Assembly (NCBI GenBank): GCA_035528035.1
Contig: DATKZI010000008.1
Coordinates: 17,011 to 81,010 of the forward strand
Length of the DNA: 64,000 nucleotides
DNA from: JABLTI01 sp035528035
GTDB taxonomy: Archaea > Asgardarchaeota > Heimdallarchaeia > JABLTI01
Reading direction: 5' to 3'
Shown: positions 17,638 through 27,808 of the stretch, piece after piece
Numbering within the stretch: position 1 is the first letter of the stretch
Layout of the letters: every line of letters begins with the position of its first letter
Program-made: the position numbers and the translations under genes
Notes under the pieces: generated by a model
What the model was told of the DNA's origin: nothing
Database searches by the model: none
The model's input: only the letters and a program-made list of their open reading frames with translations

Positions 17638-18459
17638 CTACTGTTTTTGATTCAATAATTGTTCAATTTTCTGTATAGTTGATTCTATTGATTCCGCAAA
17701 TGAATTGTTTGTTGATTTGAAAATCAAAATAGCATTTTTTAGATATTTCAAAGCATCTTCTAAATTTCCTTGGTCATATTTTAGCAATCCATAATTTAAA
17801 AGTAAATTACCAAATTCTGTTTCATGTTCATTTGGTAATGAAATAGAATATTTCTTACTAAACCTTCGAACAATTACAAAACTTTTCATTGCTTCCTCGT
17901 ATATACCTAATTTATTCAAAATTTTAGCTTGATCTAAAGCAATATTTATGACTAATTGGGGGTCCTTCGATTTTTGTGCTAAATCTAAAGCTTCTTCAAG
18001 ATATCCTAGTGCTTTTTTTTCGTTTGTCTCTTTTTTATATGCTATTACTGCTAAATTCTTTAAGCCTCTTGCTAAACCCTTTTTATCACCAGTACTTCTT
18101 CGAATCTCTATTGCTTTCAGTTGGTATTCCTCTGCATATTGGTATTCATCTTGCATCATAAAACTAACAGCTACTTGATCATAACAATCAGCCATACCAA
18201 TTTTATTGCCAAAATTCTTGAATGCTTGATAAGCACGTTTATATTGGTTTCTTGATTCTACCAAATTGCCTTTGTTAAATAATATCTCGCCAAGAATTCG
18301 ATGAATATCTGCAAGTATAACGTTTTCAGAGGAATTCCTATAAAAATGGAGAGCATTTTGTAATTCCAAAAATGCTTCATCAAAATTGCCTGAAGAGTAC
18401 TCTTTTTTCCCGTTCAAATACTGTGTAGTTGCTTCTTCTTTAAGGTTCACTTTAGGCAT
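17638..18459 (-). CDS. Tetratricopeptide-repeat protein
   Basis: The 273-aa protein consists of about six TPR repeats, for example YSSGNFDEAFLELQNALHFY, GNLVESRNQYKRAYQAFKNF, QYAEEYQLKAIEIRR and GNLEDALKYLKNAILIFK. No signal peptide, membrane helix or fused enzymatic domain is present, so it is a cytoplasmic protein-protein adaptor. It starts at ATG 18459 with a GAG-type Shine-Dalgarno element and lies downstream of the tRNA in the opposite orientation. Its partner is unknown. Confidence 0.85.
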   Translation of the reverse strand: MPKVNLKEEATTQYLNGKKEYSSGNFDEAFLELQNALHFYRNSSENVILADIHRILGEILFNKGNLVESRNQYKRAYQAFKNFGNKIGMADCYDQVAVSFMMQDEYQYAEEYQLKAIEIRRSTGDKKGLARGLKNLAVIAYKKETNEKKALGYLEEALDLAQKSKDPQLVINIALDQAKILNKLGIYEEAMKSFVIVRRFSKKYSISLPNEHETEFGNLLLNYGLLKYDQGNLEDALKYLKNAILIFKSTNNSFAESIESTIQKIEQLLNQKQ

Positions 18460-18595
18460 TCCAACTCATCACTTAACAAATTATACTACTTTTTATAATG
18501 ACAACCAACATTAAAAATAATTCAGTATTAAAGTATTTAATAAATAAAATAATACAGAATATGATAAAAAAAATGATTCAATTAGAGGGGCGTAT

Positions 18596-19702
18596 ATGTT
18601 AATAGAAAAAAAATTCAGAAGGGTTTCCTTGCATTTAGATTATTTTAGGGATGATAAGAATAGAATTTGTCAAGTATTAACTTGGCATCACCCACAAGAT
18701 CGAAGATTATGTATTGTAAAATATGATTTAGGAGAAAGTTTCTGGAAATCTCGAGAAACTGGTTTACAATATAAAAGAATATTAGAAAGTTATAGTTTGG
18801 AAGGGCATCAAATAAACTTAGAATTAATAAAAAAGATTGAACCCACCTATCTTTATACTAGCAAAGTGTATGGGGTGGATTTTTTAGCGGTGCCTTTAGA
18901 AAGAATAATCCATTATTATTATCCTGAAGAGCGATTACAAGAAATTTTAGAAGAGGAAAAAGAAGTAAAAAATGATGATCTTGAGGAGAAAGTAAAAAAA
19001 TTAGCTGAATTACTTCATGATTATCTAAATATCCCATTTGAAAATATGGGTATAACAGGTTCAATCCTATGGAAAGCTCAAACTACGAAATCAGATATTG
19101 ACTTTATTATTTATGGTAATATTTTTGCTCAGGATTTTAATGAAAAATTTCCTGTAATTTATGATGTGTTTTCAGAAATAAGTCCAATGTCGGAAAGCAA
19201 AAGAAAAAGATATGTTGAAAGTATGGCTAAAAAATCAGGCTTGTCAACCTCATTAACAGGAAAATATATCGAATTAAAGACTTGGCTATCAGTTTATGGA
19301 AAGACGAATCTATCTTTGATCTTTAGTCCAAAAACAAATGAATTACCTTTTGTTTATGGAGATCAGTTCTTTAAACCAATTAAACCAATAATTGTTGAAT
19401 GTATCATCGATAATGCTGATTTAGGTTCAGCTTATCCTAGTATTTACCAAATAAGAGAATGTAAAATATTATCAGAAAAACCTCATAATTTTGATATTCA
19501 ACGTATCTTATCATTTGAAGGAGCATTAACCGGATATTTCAAAACAAATGATCGAATAGTTGTTCGAGGTTTATTAGAAGAAGTACGAGATATCAAATCA
19601 AACAAACTCTTTCACCAGATAATCCTTGGAACAAAGGAATGCAGTGGTAATGAATACATCCTATTTCTTGATGATTTTGAGCAATTTATTAGAAAAAAGT
19701 AA
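18596..19702 (+). CDS. Nucleotidyltransferase-domain protein
   Basis: This 368-aa protein contains a minimal nucleotidyltransferase signature, GITGSILW followed by KSDIDFIIYG (about residues 150-178): the GS and the DxD metal-binding pair of the polymerase-beta superfamily. The N-terminal region is alpha/beta, with a charged helix before the core; the C-terminal part is beta-rich. The start has GAGGGG upstream (18596). Related archaeal predicted nucleotidyltransferases lack a known substrate. It is followed within four bases by a reading frame containing the Roadblock gene, so the two are likely an operon. Confidence 0.75.
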   Translation: MLIEKKFRRVSLHLDYFRDDKNRICQVLTWHHPQDRRLCIVKYDLGESFWKSRETGLQYKRILESYSLEGHQINLELIKKIEPTYLYTSKVYGVDFLAVPLERIIHYYYPEERLQEILEEEKEVKNDDLEEKVKKLAELLHDYLNIPFENMGITGSILWKAQTTKSDIDFIIYGNIFAQDFNEKFPVIYDVFSEISPMSESKRKRYVESMAKKSGLSTSLTGKYIELKTWLSVYGKTNLSLIFSPKTNELPFVYGDQFFKPIKPIIVECIIDNADLGSAYPSIYQIRECKILSEKPHNFDIQRILSFEGALTGYFKTNDRIVVRGLLEEVRDIKSNKLFHQIILGTKECSGNEYILFLDDFEQFIRKK

Positions 19703-19774
19703 AAAGTGTCAAAAAAGAAAACTTATTATGTATTTAATGAGAAATTTAAACTCGGAAAGATTGGAGAATTGAAA

Positions 19775-20137
19775 ATGTCTGAAAAATTAGTAACTGCAGC
19801 AACAGAATTTCGAGATGAAATTCCTGAATTAGAAGGTCTTTTAATTGGCAAATTAGATGGTGAAATAATCTGGGGCGATACACTTAAGGATTTAAATCAT
19901 GAATTTATTCTTTCAAGCGCCTCTGTTGCTTTACGAGCAACTAAAAAACTAAGTGAATCTATAGAGAAAAATAATGTAAAAAATATTGATATTGAAATTG
20001 ATGAGGGTTATGCTACTATAGTTGTTTTGAAAAAAGGAATTGTAGTTGGTTTTTATGGTGATGATGCGCGTTCACAATTAGGAATAATAAAGAAGAATTT
20101 AAGAAATTTCGCAAATAAAATAGAGAAATTCATTTAA
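19775..20137 (+). CDS. Roadblock/LC7-like protein
   Basis: The 120-aa protein has the Roadblock/LC7 pattern: N-terminal helix, strand LEGLLIGKLDGEIIW, a long helix SSASVALRATKKLSESIEK and strands IDIEIDEGYATIVVLKKGIVVGFY. These dimeric proteins regulate small GTPases; Asgard archaea have many copies alongside numerous Ras-like GTPases. I chose the ATG at 19775 because GGAG lies nine bases upstream; the GTG at 19706 would add 23 charged residues. No GTPase gene is adjacent; its nearest partner is the nucleotidyltransferase gene. Confidence 0.8.
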   Translation: MSEKLVTAATEFRDEIPELEGLLIGKLDGEIIWGDTLKDLNHEFILSSASVALRATKKLSESIEKNNVKNIDIEIDEGYATIVVLKKGIVVGFYGDDARSQLGIIKKNLRNFANKIEKFI

Positions 20138-20420
20138 ATGAAATTCTTCAATCTTTTTCCCTTCATGTTTATTATTAGTACTTTATAGAAGTAATTTATC
20201 AAAAGATATAATGTAGATAATACAGTACCTTTTTGATAAAAACCTTCAACTATCAAACAAAGGTCTCGAAAGAAATTAAAATAAGAAAAATTGTGAGCAG
20301 ACATAAACATAATAGAGAATATTATTAATATCATCCGCACACAAGAATACTGTCGGATAAATAATTATGGAATCTCTGAGGACTATTAGCAGGTGAAAAA
20401 CACTGGTACACATTAACCGA

Positions 20421-23400
20421 TTGATTCTTGAAAATTTCAAGAGCTATGGTAGACGTAAACTTACGTTAAATCTTACAAAAGGGTTAACAGTGATCAGTGG
20501 ACCAAATGGGTGTGGGAAATCAAATATTTCTGATGCAATCCAATTCGTTATTGGACAATTGCGGGGAAAAAACATACGAAGTGAAAAACTTTCAGGAGTA
20601 ATTTTTGCTGGAACCAAAGAAGGACAGAAAACCGCTCCATATGCTAAAGTAACACTTGTACTAGATAATTCAATCGAACCAAAAGAAATTCCTATTGCGA
20701 CGGACGAGGTTCATATAAGTCGTAAGGTGTATCTTGATGGTCGCAGTGAATACCTCTTAAATGGTTCAAAAATCACCCGTAATGAAATTATTGATACAAT
20801 GTCTATGTGTGGTATCTCAATAGATGGATTTAATGTTATTCGACAAGGTGAAATTGCTAATTTTGCTCAAATGTCACCACTCCAAGTAAGAAACCTCTTT
20901 GAAGAAATTGCCGGTATTGCTGCTTATGATGAGAGAAAGGAAAAGGCTCAAGAAAATCTTGAGGATGCTCGAAGCAAACTAAAGATCGCGAATGTTCGTT
21001 TTGAGGAGTCAACAAAAAATCTTACACGATTGGAAAAAGAAAAAGAAGATGCTATAAAATTCCAAGAATTAACTGTTCGAATCAAAAATAACGAAGCAAA
21101 ATTAATACATGCTAGAATTCGTCAATATAAAACACGTATGGAAGAAATTGAAGAAAGCATTAAAAGTTTGAAGGAACACCAATCAAATTCTGAATCAGTT
21201 ATTGAGCAAATTAACGTAGCAATAAAGAATTATGATACTTTGATACTTGAAGCCAAAGAAAAAGTAAAAGATGCAACTACTCAATCATTTAACACATTAA
21301 GCTCTAAAATTGAAGAACTAATGAAGAAAGTATCAGAAGAAAATGCTAAGAAAAATCTCATTGTAAATGAATTAGCTACTCTCCTAGAAAGGAAAGAATC
21401 AATTGACGAACAATTACAAAGTATTTTTGATGAAAATTCCGAATTAGAACAGTACACTTCATCAACAAATGATCAATTAGCTGGTGCCGATGATACACTA
21501 AAGAAAATACAAGAAGAATTGGATATCAAAAGAAATCAACTTGAAACTTCAAGAAGTGGTGAATTAATGGATCAGCTAGACGAGATCCGATCAAATACTA
21601 CGGAAATGAATAAAAGAAAATCTGAATTTGAATCTCAGCTAGCAATTTATAATAATAATTTAAACGTGAATAATTCAAAAATAGATGAAAGGGAAAAAAG
21701 AGTTGTAGAAGTAGCAGGAATTTTAGCGAAATTTCTTAGTAGAAAAGCAAAATACCTTGAAGAAATTTCCAGTTATGAAAAATTGCTGAAAGATTTGCAA
21801 ATAAATGTTGATGAATTAAGGGAAGAGCTTGAGACTGTTGAAAAGGAAATTGAAGATAATGAACAGAACCTTCGTGATACTGCTCTAACTGTTAAGAGAA
21901 TTCAAACTGAAGTTGAAACTACTAAAAAGATTATGGAAGAAGTAGCAAATCGTGATAAAGGTATTAAACTAGTTCTACAAGCAAGGGATGAAAAATCCAT
22001 TGAAGGTATTTATGGAACTGTGGGTGAATTATCTAAAACCCATCCTAAATATTCAATTGCCTTGAATGTAACAGCAGGTAATAGAACAGATTATGTTGTA
22101 GTTGAAACGGATGAAATAGCTGCTAAATGTATGCTTATGATAAAGAAAGCAAAAGCTGGACGAGTAACTTTTCTACCCTTGAATAAAATTAAACCAATGA
22201 TAATTACTCCTGAAATTAAAGATAAAGGAATAATTGGTAGAGCTATTGATTTAGTAGAATTTGACAATAAATATCAAAAGGCAATTGAGTTTGTTTTTGG
22301 TCAAACAGTAATTGTCAATAATCTAGATACAGCAAGGAAAGTAGGATTTAATTATCGAGCTGTAACCTTAGATGGAGATGTAGTCAATCCCTCTGGTATG
22401 ATGACTGGTGGTTTCTTCAAAGGTGCAGATAACAGAATTACATTGATTATTGAGGATGAAGAAAGCTTACCTGAGTTAGAGAAAGAATTTCATACTCTCC
22501 AAGGTGAACGAAGACGATTAATGGAATATCGAACTGAAATCACAAAAGAATTGAATACTGATTTAGTTCCCAAGTTAAATGAAAGTAAAAGGAATCATGA
22601 TTTAAGACAAAGAGATATCAATATCATTGAAGAAGAAATTGAATTACGTAGTACAGAAAACCTCAGAATACAAGAAGAACTAGAATCATTGACAAAAGAA
22701 CATGAAGAAATCGAAATAAAAATCGAGGAGTTACTAAGTGCAAGAAAAGATGTTGGTATAACATTAGATGCATTACTTGATACTGAAATGAAACTCAAAA
22801 AAGAACTTGCAACAACTGGGGTTCAAGGTATATTAGAAGAAATTAAATCAAAGGAATCTCAACAGAAAGAAATTGGTGAAATAATAAATAATCTTCGAAT
22901 GGAACATTATAAAATTACTTCTAATTTGGAGAAGAATCTTGATCTTGTTAAGAATCTGAAGGAACAAATAACCAATATAGAAAATAAAGAGCCATCAAAA
23001 AGGCAAGAAGAAGAAAAAATCATTGTATCAATTGATGAATTACAAAAAGAGTTAGATTCTAAGAAGAAACAAAGAGATGAATTGTTTACTGTTATAAAAG
23101 ATAGTCAAAATGAGCAAGAAAGACTTGATAGGGAACAAAGAGATTTAAGGAACCGATTGGATAAGGAACGACAAGATCAAAGTCAAAATATTCTAGCTAT
23201 TGACCGTTTAATAAATGAAAAAGCAAATGTTAGCAGTCAAATCAAGGATCTCGAAGAATTGGCTTCAGAGCGAGATTTGCCCTATATTTTTGCAGAAGAT
23301 GAAGTCATAGATATTGATATTCTTAAAGAATTAATGAATGGATTAAAAGCTGAATTGGATCGACTCCCAGAAATTAATATGAAAGCAGTTTCTCAATATG

Positions 23401-24017
23401 AAGAAGAATTGGAATTAAATAAGGAACTTCTTGATAAAAGGCATCATGTTGAAAGAGATTATGAAGCAATAAATAAAGCAATCCAAGAGATTGAAAGTGA
23501 AAAACGAGAAGCATTCATGAATGTGTTTAATAGTATTTCAAAAGATTTCAATCGTATTTTCGGAATATTATCCCCAGATGGTAGAGCACGTTTAGAAGTC
23601 GAAGACCCTGATGATCCTTTTATTGGGGGAATTAATATTTTGGCTAACCCTGGTGGAAAGAAGATTGTAAGTATGTTGTCATTATCAGGTGGAGAAAAAT
23701 CACTTACCGCTTTAGCAATGATCTTTTCAATTCAAAGATACAAACCAGCACCCTTCTATGTATTTGATGAAATTGATGCTTTCCTAGATATTAATAATGT
23801 TAATAAAGTAGCTACTTTAGTTAGAGAAATGAGTAAAGGTACTCAAATTGTAATTATTAGCTTACGAGCACCAATGATTGCAGCTGCAGAAAAAATCTTT
23901 GGCGTAACAGCTGGAGAAGATAGAATTTCACAAGTCGTTTCAGTCTCATTAGATGAAATAATGAAAATTGTTGAAGAAACAGAATTGCTAACTGAAACAG
24001 AAGTCTATGACTATTAA
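20421..24017 (+). CDS. smc: Chromosome segregation ATPase SMC
   Basis: The 1198-aa protein is a full-length SMC: Walker A GPNGCGKSNISDAI near residue 30, a first coiled coil, the hinge (about residues 505-665, with GIYGTVGELSK and GMMTGGFFKG), a second coiled coil, then the C-terminal signature LSLSGGEKSLTALA and Walker B FYVFDEIDAFLD. It condenses and segregates chromosomes with kleisin ScpA, encoded next. The listed start (TTG, 20421) is uncertain: the frame continues upstream to a TGA at 20394 and encodes VHINRLILENF, the usual SMC first strand, but without ATG, GTG or TTG in that part. A Shine-Dalgarno sequence AGGTGA at 20391-20396 suggests translation begins between 20403 and 20412. Confidence 0.97.
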   Translation: MILENFKSYGRRKLTLNLTKGLTVISGPNGCGKSNISDAIQFVIGQLRGKNIRSEKLSGVIFAGTKEGQKTAPYAKVTLVLDNSIEPKEIPIATDEVHISRKVYLDGRSEYLLNGSKITRNEIIDTMSMCGISIDGFNVIRQGEIANFAQMSPLQVRNLFEEIAGIAAYDERKEKAQENLEDARSKLKIANVRFEESTKNLTRLEKEKEDAIKFQELTVRIKNNEAKLIHARIRQYKTRMEEIEESIKSLKEHQSNSESVIEQINVAIKNYDTLILEAKEKVKDATTQSFNTLSSKIEELMKKVSEENAKKNLIVNELATLLERKESIDEQLQSIFDENSELEQYTSSTNDQLAGADDTLKKIQEELDIKRNQLETSRSGELMDQLDEIRSNTTEMNKRKSEFESQLAIYNNNLNVNNSKIDEREKRVVEVAGILAKFLSRKAKYLEEISSYEKLLKDLQINVDELREELETVEKEIEDNEQNLRDTALTVKRIQTEVETTKKIMEEVANRDKGIKLVLQARDEKSIEGIYGTVGELSKTHPKYSIALNVTAGNRTDYVVVETDEIAAKCMLMIKKAKAGRVTFLPLNKIKPMIITPEIKDKGIIGRAIDLVEFDNKYQKAIEFVFGQTVIVNNLDTARKVGFNYRAVTLDGDVVNPSGMMTGGFFKGADNRITLIIEDEESLPELEKEFHTLQGERRRLMEYRTEITKELNTDLVPKLNESKRNHDLRQRDINIIEEEIELRSTENLRIQEELESLTKEHEEIEIKIEELLSARKDVGITLDALLDTEMKLKKELATTGVQGILEEIKSKESQQKEIGEIINNLRMEHYKITSNLEKNLDLVKNLKEQITNIENKEPSKRQEEEKIIVSIDELQKELDSKKKQRDELFTVIKDSQNEQERLDREQRDLRNRLDKERQDQSQNILAIDRLINEKANVSSQIKDLEELASERDLPYIFAEDEVIDIDILKELMNGLKAELDRLPEINMKAVSQYEEELELNKELLDKRHHVERDYEAINKAIQEIESEKREAFMNVFNSISKDFNRIFGILSPDGRARLEVEDPDDPFIGGINILANPGGKKIVSMLSLSGGEKSLTALAMIFSIQRYKPAPFYVFDEIDAFLDINNVNKVATLVREMSKGTQIVIISLRAPMIAAAEKIFGVTAGEDRISQVVSVSLDEIMKIVEETELLTETEVYDY

Positions 24018-24058
24018 AAAAATTGTAATTAGAAAAAATCAATAATGGATGGAAAAAA

Positions 24059-25033
24059 ATGGCGCAAGATGAATTCAAAAATGATTTGTTAAAAAACGAA
24101 TCACCCTTAACTGATGATTACCCATTCTGGTTGCGTGCGCCATTCAGATTATTAACTGACGTAACTCAATTTAGAAAAGTTGACCCATGGGATCTCGAAA
24201 TTGCTGATCTAATAACTCTGTTTGTAAAAAAAATGAAAGAATTTGATGATATTAATTTCCCTGTGCTTGGAAGAGCAATATTATCAGCAGCCATTCTTTA
24301 TCGAACTAAAGTTATGGATTTAATACGATTAATTGAAGCAACTGATGATAAAACAAAAGATTTAGAAATATTAGATTTTGATATCCCTGAAATTGCTCCA
24401 TCCTACCATATATCTCAAAGACCCGTTACCTTTAATGAATTAATTTTTGCTTTTGAGGGATTATTAAAGCAAGAAAGTAGGTATAAACACCGTTTAGTTT
24501 TAGATAAAAGAAAAGCACTCATTCAGCCTTTACAACTTCCAGCTAAACCTGTAAGATTAGTTGATGAAGAATCATCGAAAATTGCTAAATTAAAAAAGGA
24601 TATCTATAATCGACTTGTAAAATTATATTCTGTACGCAAGAAACCGATTCCTTTTGAAGATTTAATTTTACCAAATTCAAGTAGAGTTTCAACTGTTCGA
24701 GGATTTCTTTGCATTCTTTTTCTTAACTTTGAATTAAAAGCAAAAATTACTCAAAAAGAAGATTTAGAAAGAATATACTTAGTTCCTATGAGAGATAATG
24801 AGGAAGAATTTCTTGGTGGTTTAGAGAAAATCATCGAAGATAAATTGCGAGATGGTGTAGTAGAAGAAAGTGTTACTATTTCTGAAATAACCGAAGATGA
24901 AGAATTTTTAGTTGAAACAGATCAATTATTCGATGATGACGAAGATGAAGAATATTTAGATAATGATTATTTTGAGGATTCTGATAAAGAAGAATTATTA
25001 GAAGATGAAAAATTGGATGAAGAATTCGATTAA
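24059..25033 (+). CDS. scpA: Kleisin-family segregation and condensation protein ScpA
   Basis: The 324-aa protein has the ScpA N-terminal region FWLRAPFRLLTDVTQFRKVD and DPWDLEIADLITLFVKKM, the segment LGRAILSAAILYRTKV and a C-terminal winged-helix region (about residues 200-265) that binds the SMC head. It then carries a strongly acidic tail of about 45 residues rich in Asp and Glu. It lies 41 bases after smc with GGATGG as a Shine-Dalgarno element, so the condensin pair is co-transcribed. No ScpB gene is seen nearby. Confidence 0.9.
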   Translation: MAQDEFKNDLLKNESPLTDDYPFWLRAPFRLLTDVTQFRKVDPWDLEIADLITLFVKKMKEFDDINFPVLGRAILSAAILYRTKVMDLIRLIEATDDKTKDLEILDFDIPEIAPSYHISQRPVTFNELIFAFEGLLKQESRYKHRLVLDKRKALIQPLQLPAKPVRLVDEESSKIAKLKKDIYNRLVKLYSVRKKPIPFEDLILPNSSRVSTVRGFLCILFLNFELKAKITQKEDLERIYLVPMRDNEEEFLGGLEKIIEDKLRDGVVEESVTISEITEDEEFLVETDQLFDDDEDEEYLDNDYFEDSDKEELLEDEKLDEEFD

Positions 25034-25094
25034 TTCATCGATTCCTAATTTTAAATGAGAAATAATTGATTTTTAAAATGAAAAAGAGGTAATC

Positions 25095-25286
25095 TTAAGT
25101 TGTGAATAACTTAAGTAACCAAGGTCCAGCAAGTACAGCGATAATGAGAAAAGCTGCGAAAATCATAACCGCATATGGACCTACTTTAATGCCTGGAGTG
25201 TCCTCTTCGAAAAATCTTATTAAACCTGCACCAGTAGCAGGCATTGCTCCACCTGTTTTACCTGATTTTCTTGCTCGTCCGCTCAT
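25095..25286 (-). CDS. secG: Preprotein translocase Sec61-beta subunit
   Basis: The 63-aa protein is an archaeal Sec61-beta: a basic Gly/Ala-rich N-terminus (KSGKTGGAMPATGAGLIRFF), the amphipathic segment FFEEDTPGIKVGP and one transmembrane helix (about residues 40-60). It is the peripheral subunit of the SecYE-beta protein-conducting channel. It converges with scpA and is divergent from the MoxR gene. Confidence 0.93.
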   Translation of the reverse strand: MSGRARKSGKTGGAMPATGAGLIRFFEEDTPGIKVGPYAVMIFAAFLIIAVLAGPWLLKLFTT

Positions 25287-25506
25287 TGTTGTATCACTTG
25301 TTTATTAATTAGTGAGATTTTCTGTTATATCCTCTTTAAAATTTTCTGTTATTATTGTGAATAAAGTAATGATTTCATTAAAATTTATTCTTTTTTATAA
25401 CAGATAGGAAAATATCCTTAAAAGAACTAAATCTATTAAATTATTGTTAAATTCAATTACACATTAGTGTTTTGAATTAAATAAAAATTAAATTTGGGGT
25501 AGAAAT

Positions 25507-26457
25507 TTGAAGATCGAGAAAGTCTCTTCTATTGCGAAATCGATATTAAAAGAAGTTGGAAAAGTTATTGTTGGAAAAGAAACGGTTCTTGAACAAGTTT
25601 TAATTGGTATTTTAGCTAAAGGTAATATTTTACTTGAAGATGTTCCTGGGTTAGCAAAAACAATGATGATAAAAGCTTTTGCTCAAGTTATGAGTTGTGA
25701 ATTTACCAGAGTACAATGTACTCCTGATTTGTTACCTGCAGATGTTACAGGTTCAACCGTGTATAATCAAAAAGATATGGAATTTACTTTTCGAAGGGGA
25801 CCTGTTTTTACTAATCTTCTACTGGTGGATGAAATCAACCGTGCATCCCCCAAAACACAATCATCATTACTTGAAGCAATGCAGGAACAACATGTAACAA
25901 TTGATGGTATTACTTATCAGCTACCCAAACCTTTCCATGTATTAGCAACGCAAAACCCAATTGAATTCGAAGGAACATTTCCTCTACCTGAAGCACAACT
26001 TGACAGATTTATTATGCGAATGAGTGTTGGATATCCAGATAATCAACAAGAGATAGAAATACTTAATCGTCGAATAACCAGAAAGCGAGAAGAATTTAGC
26101 TTAAAACCTCTTTCCTCAGCAGAGGAAATCAATCAAATGCAAAATGCAATAGAAGAAATACATATAGATGATCGTATAAAGGAATATATTGTTGAAATTG
26201 TAAGAAAAACAAGAGAAAATGATCGGATAGAGGTTGGTTCTAGTCCAAGAGGTAGTTTAGCATTACTACATCTATCAAGAGCAAGTGCAATAATAAATGG
26301 AAGAGATTTTGTAAATCCTGACGATGTTAAAAAAATAGTAGTTCCTGCTTTAAGTCATCGTATAATTTTAAGCACAGGTAGTTGGTTAACAGGAATAAAA
26401 CCAGAAGATGTTATCGCAAGAGAGCTAACAAAAATTAAAGCACCACGTCTTGATTAA
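25507..26457 (+). CDS. MoxR-type AAA+ ATPase
   Basis: The 316-aa protein is a MoxR-family AAA+ ATPase: Walker A-like LLEDVPGLAKTMMIKAF, Walker B LLLVDEINRASPKTQSSLLEAMQE, sensor FHVLATQNPIEFEGTFPLPEAQLDRF and a C-terminal lid ending near SSPRGSLALLHLSRASAI. MoxR proteins are chaperone-like and commonly act with DUF58 and VWA-domain proteins, as here. It starts at a TTG (25507) with a GGGGT Shine-Dalgarno sequence, followed 61 bases later by the DUF58 gene. Confidence 0.93.
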   Translation: MKIEKVSSIAKSILKEVGKVIVGKETVLEQVLIGILAKGNILLEDVPGLAKTMMIKAFAQVMSCEFTRVQCTPDLLPADVTGSTVYNQKDMEFTFRRGPVFTNLLLVDEINRASPKTQSSLLEAMQEQHVTIDGITYQLPKPFHVLATQNPIEFEGTFPLPEAQLDRFIMRMSVGYPDNQQEIEILNRRITRKREEFSLKPLSSAEEINQMQNAIEEIHIDDRIKEYIVEIVRKTRENDRIEVGSSPRGSLALLHLSRASAIINGRDFVNPDDVKKIVVPALSHRIILSTGSWLTGIKPEDVIARELTKIKAPRLD

Positions 26458-26518
26458 AACTAAATGCATAACCAATTACTGACTAATATAACCTAATTGG
26501 GTCTAGGAGAAGAAGAAT

Positions 26519-27808
26519 ATGTTTACCCCAAAATTACGATGGTCAATAGCACTTTTCTTTTCAATACTCCTAGCTGGAATTGGGTTTGAAGAATGGACTT
26601 TTCTTTTAGCATTAATACCAATAGGAGTAATTATTATATCATATTTTGTTACTGCTCCACCTGAAAAAATAGATATTGAAATTGAACGTGTTCTTTATCA
26701 AACGAGATTTCAAGTAGATGAATTTGTGGAGATAATTTTAAACATAAGAAATAGAAGTAGAGAAACTATTGATGCTTTGGAAATACTTGATGAAATACCA
26801 CCTCAAGTAAGTTTGAAAAATAGTAGCAATCACATTATTACTTCATTAAAACCAGGTGAGGAAACAGAATTTCGCTATAAAATAAGTTGTGATTATCGAG
26901 GGAGATGGGTACTAGGACCTACACATATCCGAGCACGAAATTTTCTAGATTCAGCTTTTACATATAAAATATATGAAGAAACAAAAACTGATCTAGTAAT
27001 CATTCCAAGTTTTGAAATGGTTAAGGATATGCCTTTTAGAACAAAATATCCAAAAATATCAGATGGACCTTTTCATTCTAAATTTAAGGGAGAAGGTTTA
27101 GATTTTGCGGGAGTTCGCGAATATCAAAATACTGATTCTCTTGCAAGAATTAATTGGCCTACAACAGCAAAATTTGGTCGTCTTTTTACTAATGAATATG
27201 AATTGTTTAGAACTGCTGATCTATTGCTAGTATTAGACGCCTCAGATAGTACTGCTTCAATTTTAAATGAACAAATAAAAGCAGTTTTGTCACTTAGTGA
27301 GCATTTCTTGAGATTCAAATGCCGTGTTGGATTAGTTATTTTAAGAGATACTGTTGATTGGTTTGTATTAAGCTCATCACGTCTACAATTACTCAAATTT
27401 ACTGAGAAATTAGTTGATGTTCAAGCAACCAAGATAAATAATTATAATATTCTAGAAAAGAGGTTGGTAAATAGTATCGACAAGTATTACCCCCTAAATT
27501 GCTTAACAATATTTATTACTCCCTTAATAAATAATGCAATAAATCAGATTCTTATTAATTCAGCACGAAAAAGACAAAATAGCTTCTTTTTAGTTCCTTC
27601 AATTATAGCTTCTGAATGGCGTTTTATTAAAGATAAAGAAGAAGGAGCTAATTTACTTGTTCATCAGGAATTACTACTTAGAAGAGAAATTGAATTATCA
27701 AAGGTCATTCAACAAGGATTAATTATTTTTGAATGGGATGTTTCTGTTCCATTTAGCGTTTTTATGAATAAACTAAAACAAATAGCAAATAGAAGGGGGA
27801 GAAGATAA
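26519..27808 (+). CDS. DUF58 membrane-associated protein
   Basis: The 429-aa protein has two N-terminal transmembrane helices (about residues 8-45), a beta-rich region, and the DUF58 signature GEGLDFAGVREYQNTDSLARINWPTT preceding a vWA-like domain with LLLVLDASDSTAS at about residues 236-248. DUF58 proteins are partners of MoxR ATPases in envelope-related systems. The ATG at 26519 has GGAG upstream. Its stop codon overlaps by one base with the start of the next gene, so the three form an operon. Confidence 0.88.
   Translation: MFTPKLRWSIALFFSILLAGIGFEEWTFLLALIPIGVIIISYFVTAPPEKIDIEIERVLYQTRFQVDEFVEIILNIRNRSRETIDALEILDEIPPQVSLKNSSNHIITSLKPGEETEFRYKISCDYRGRWVLGPTHIRARNFLDSAFTYKIYEETKTDLVIIPSFEMVKDMPFRTKYPKISDGPFHSKFKGEGLDFAGVREYQNTDSLARINWPTTAKFGRLFTNEYELFRTADLLLVLDASDSTASILNEQIKAVLSLSEHFLRFKCRVGLVILRDTVDWFVLSSSRLQLLKFTEKLVDVQATKINNYNILEKRLVNSIDKYYPLNCLTIFITPLINNAINQILINSARKRQNSFFLVPSIIASEWRFIKDKEEGANLLVHQELLLRREIELSKVIQQGLIIFEWDVSVPFSVFMNKLKQIANRRGRR

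Noticed and set aside
20134..20340. A 68-aa minus-strand frame between Roadblock and SMC
   Set aside because: It is AT-rich, aromatic and hydrophobic without a clear Shine-Dalgarno element or domain; probably chance.
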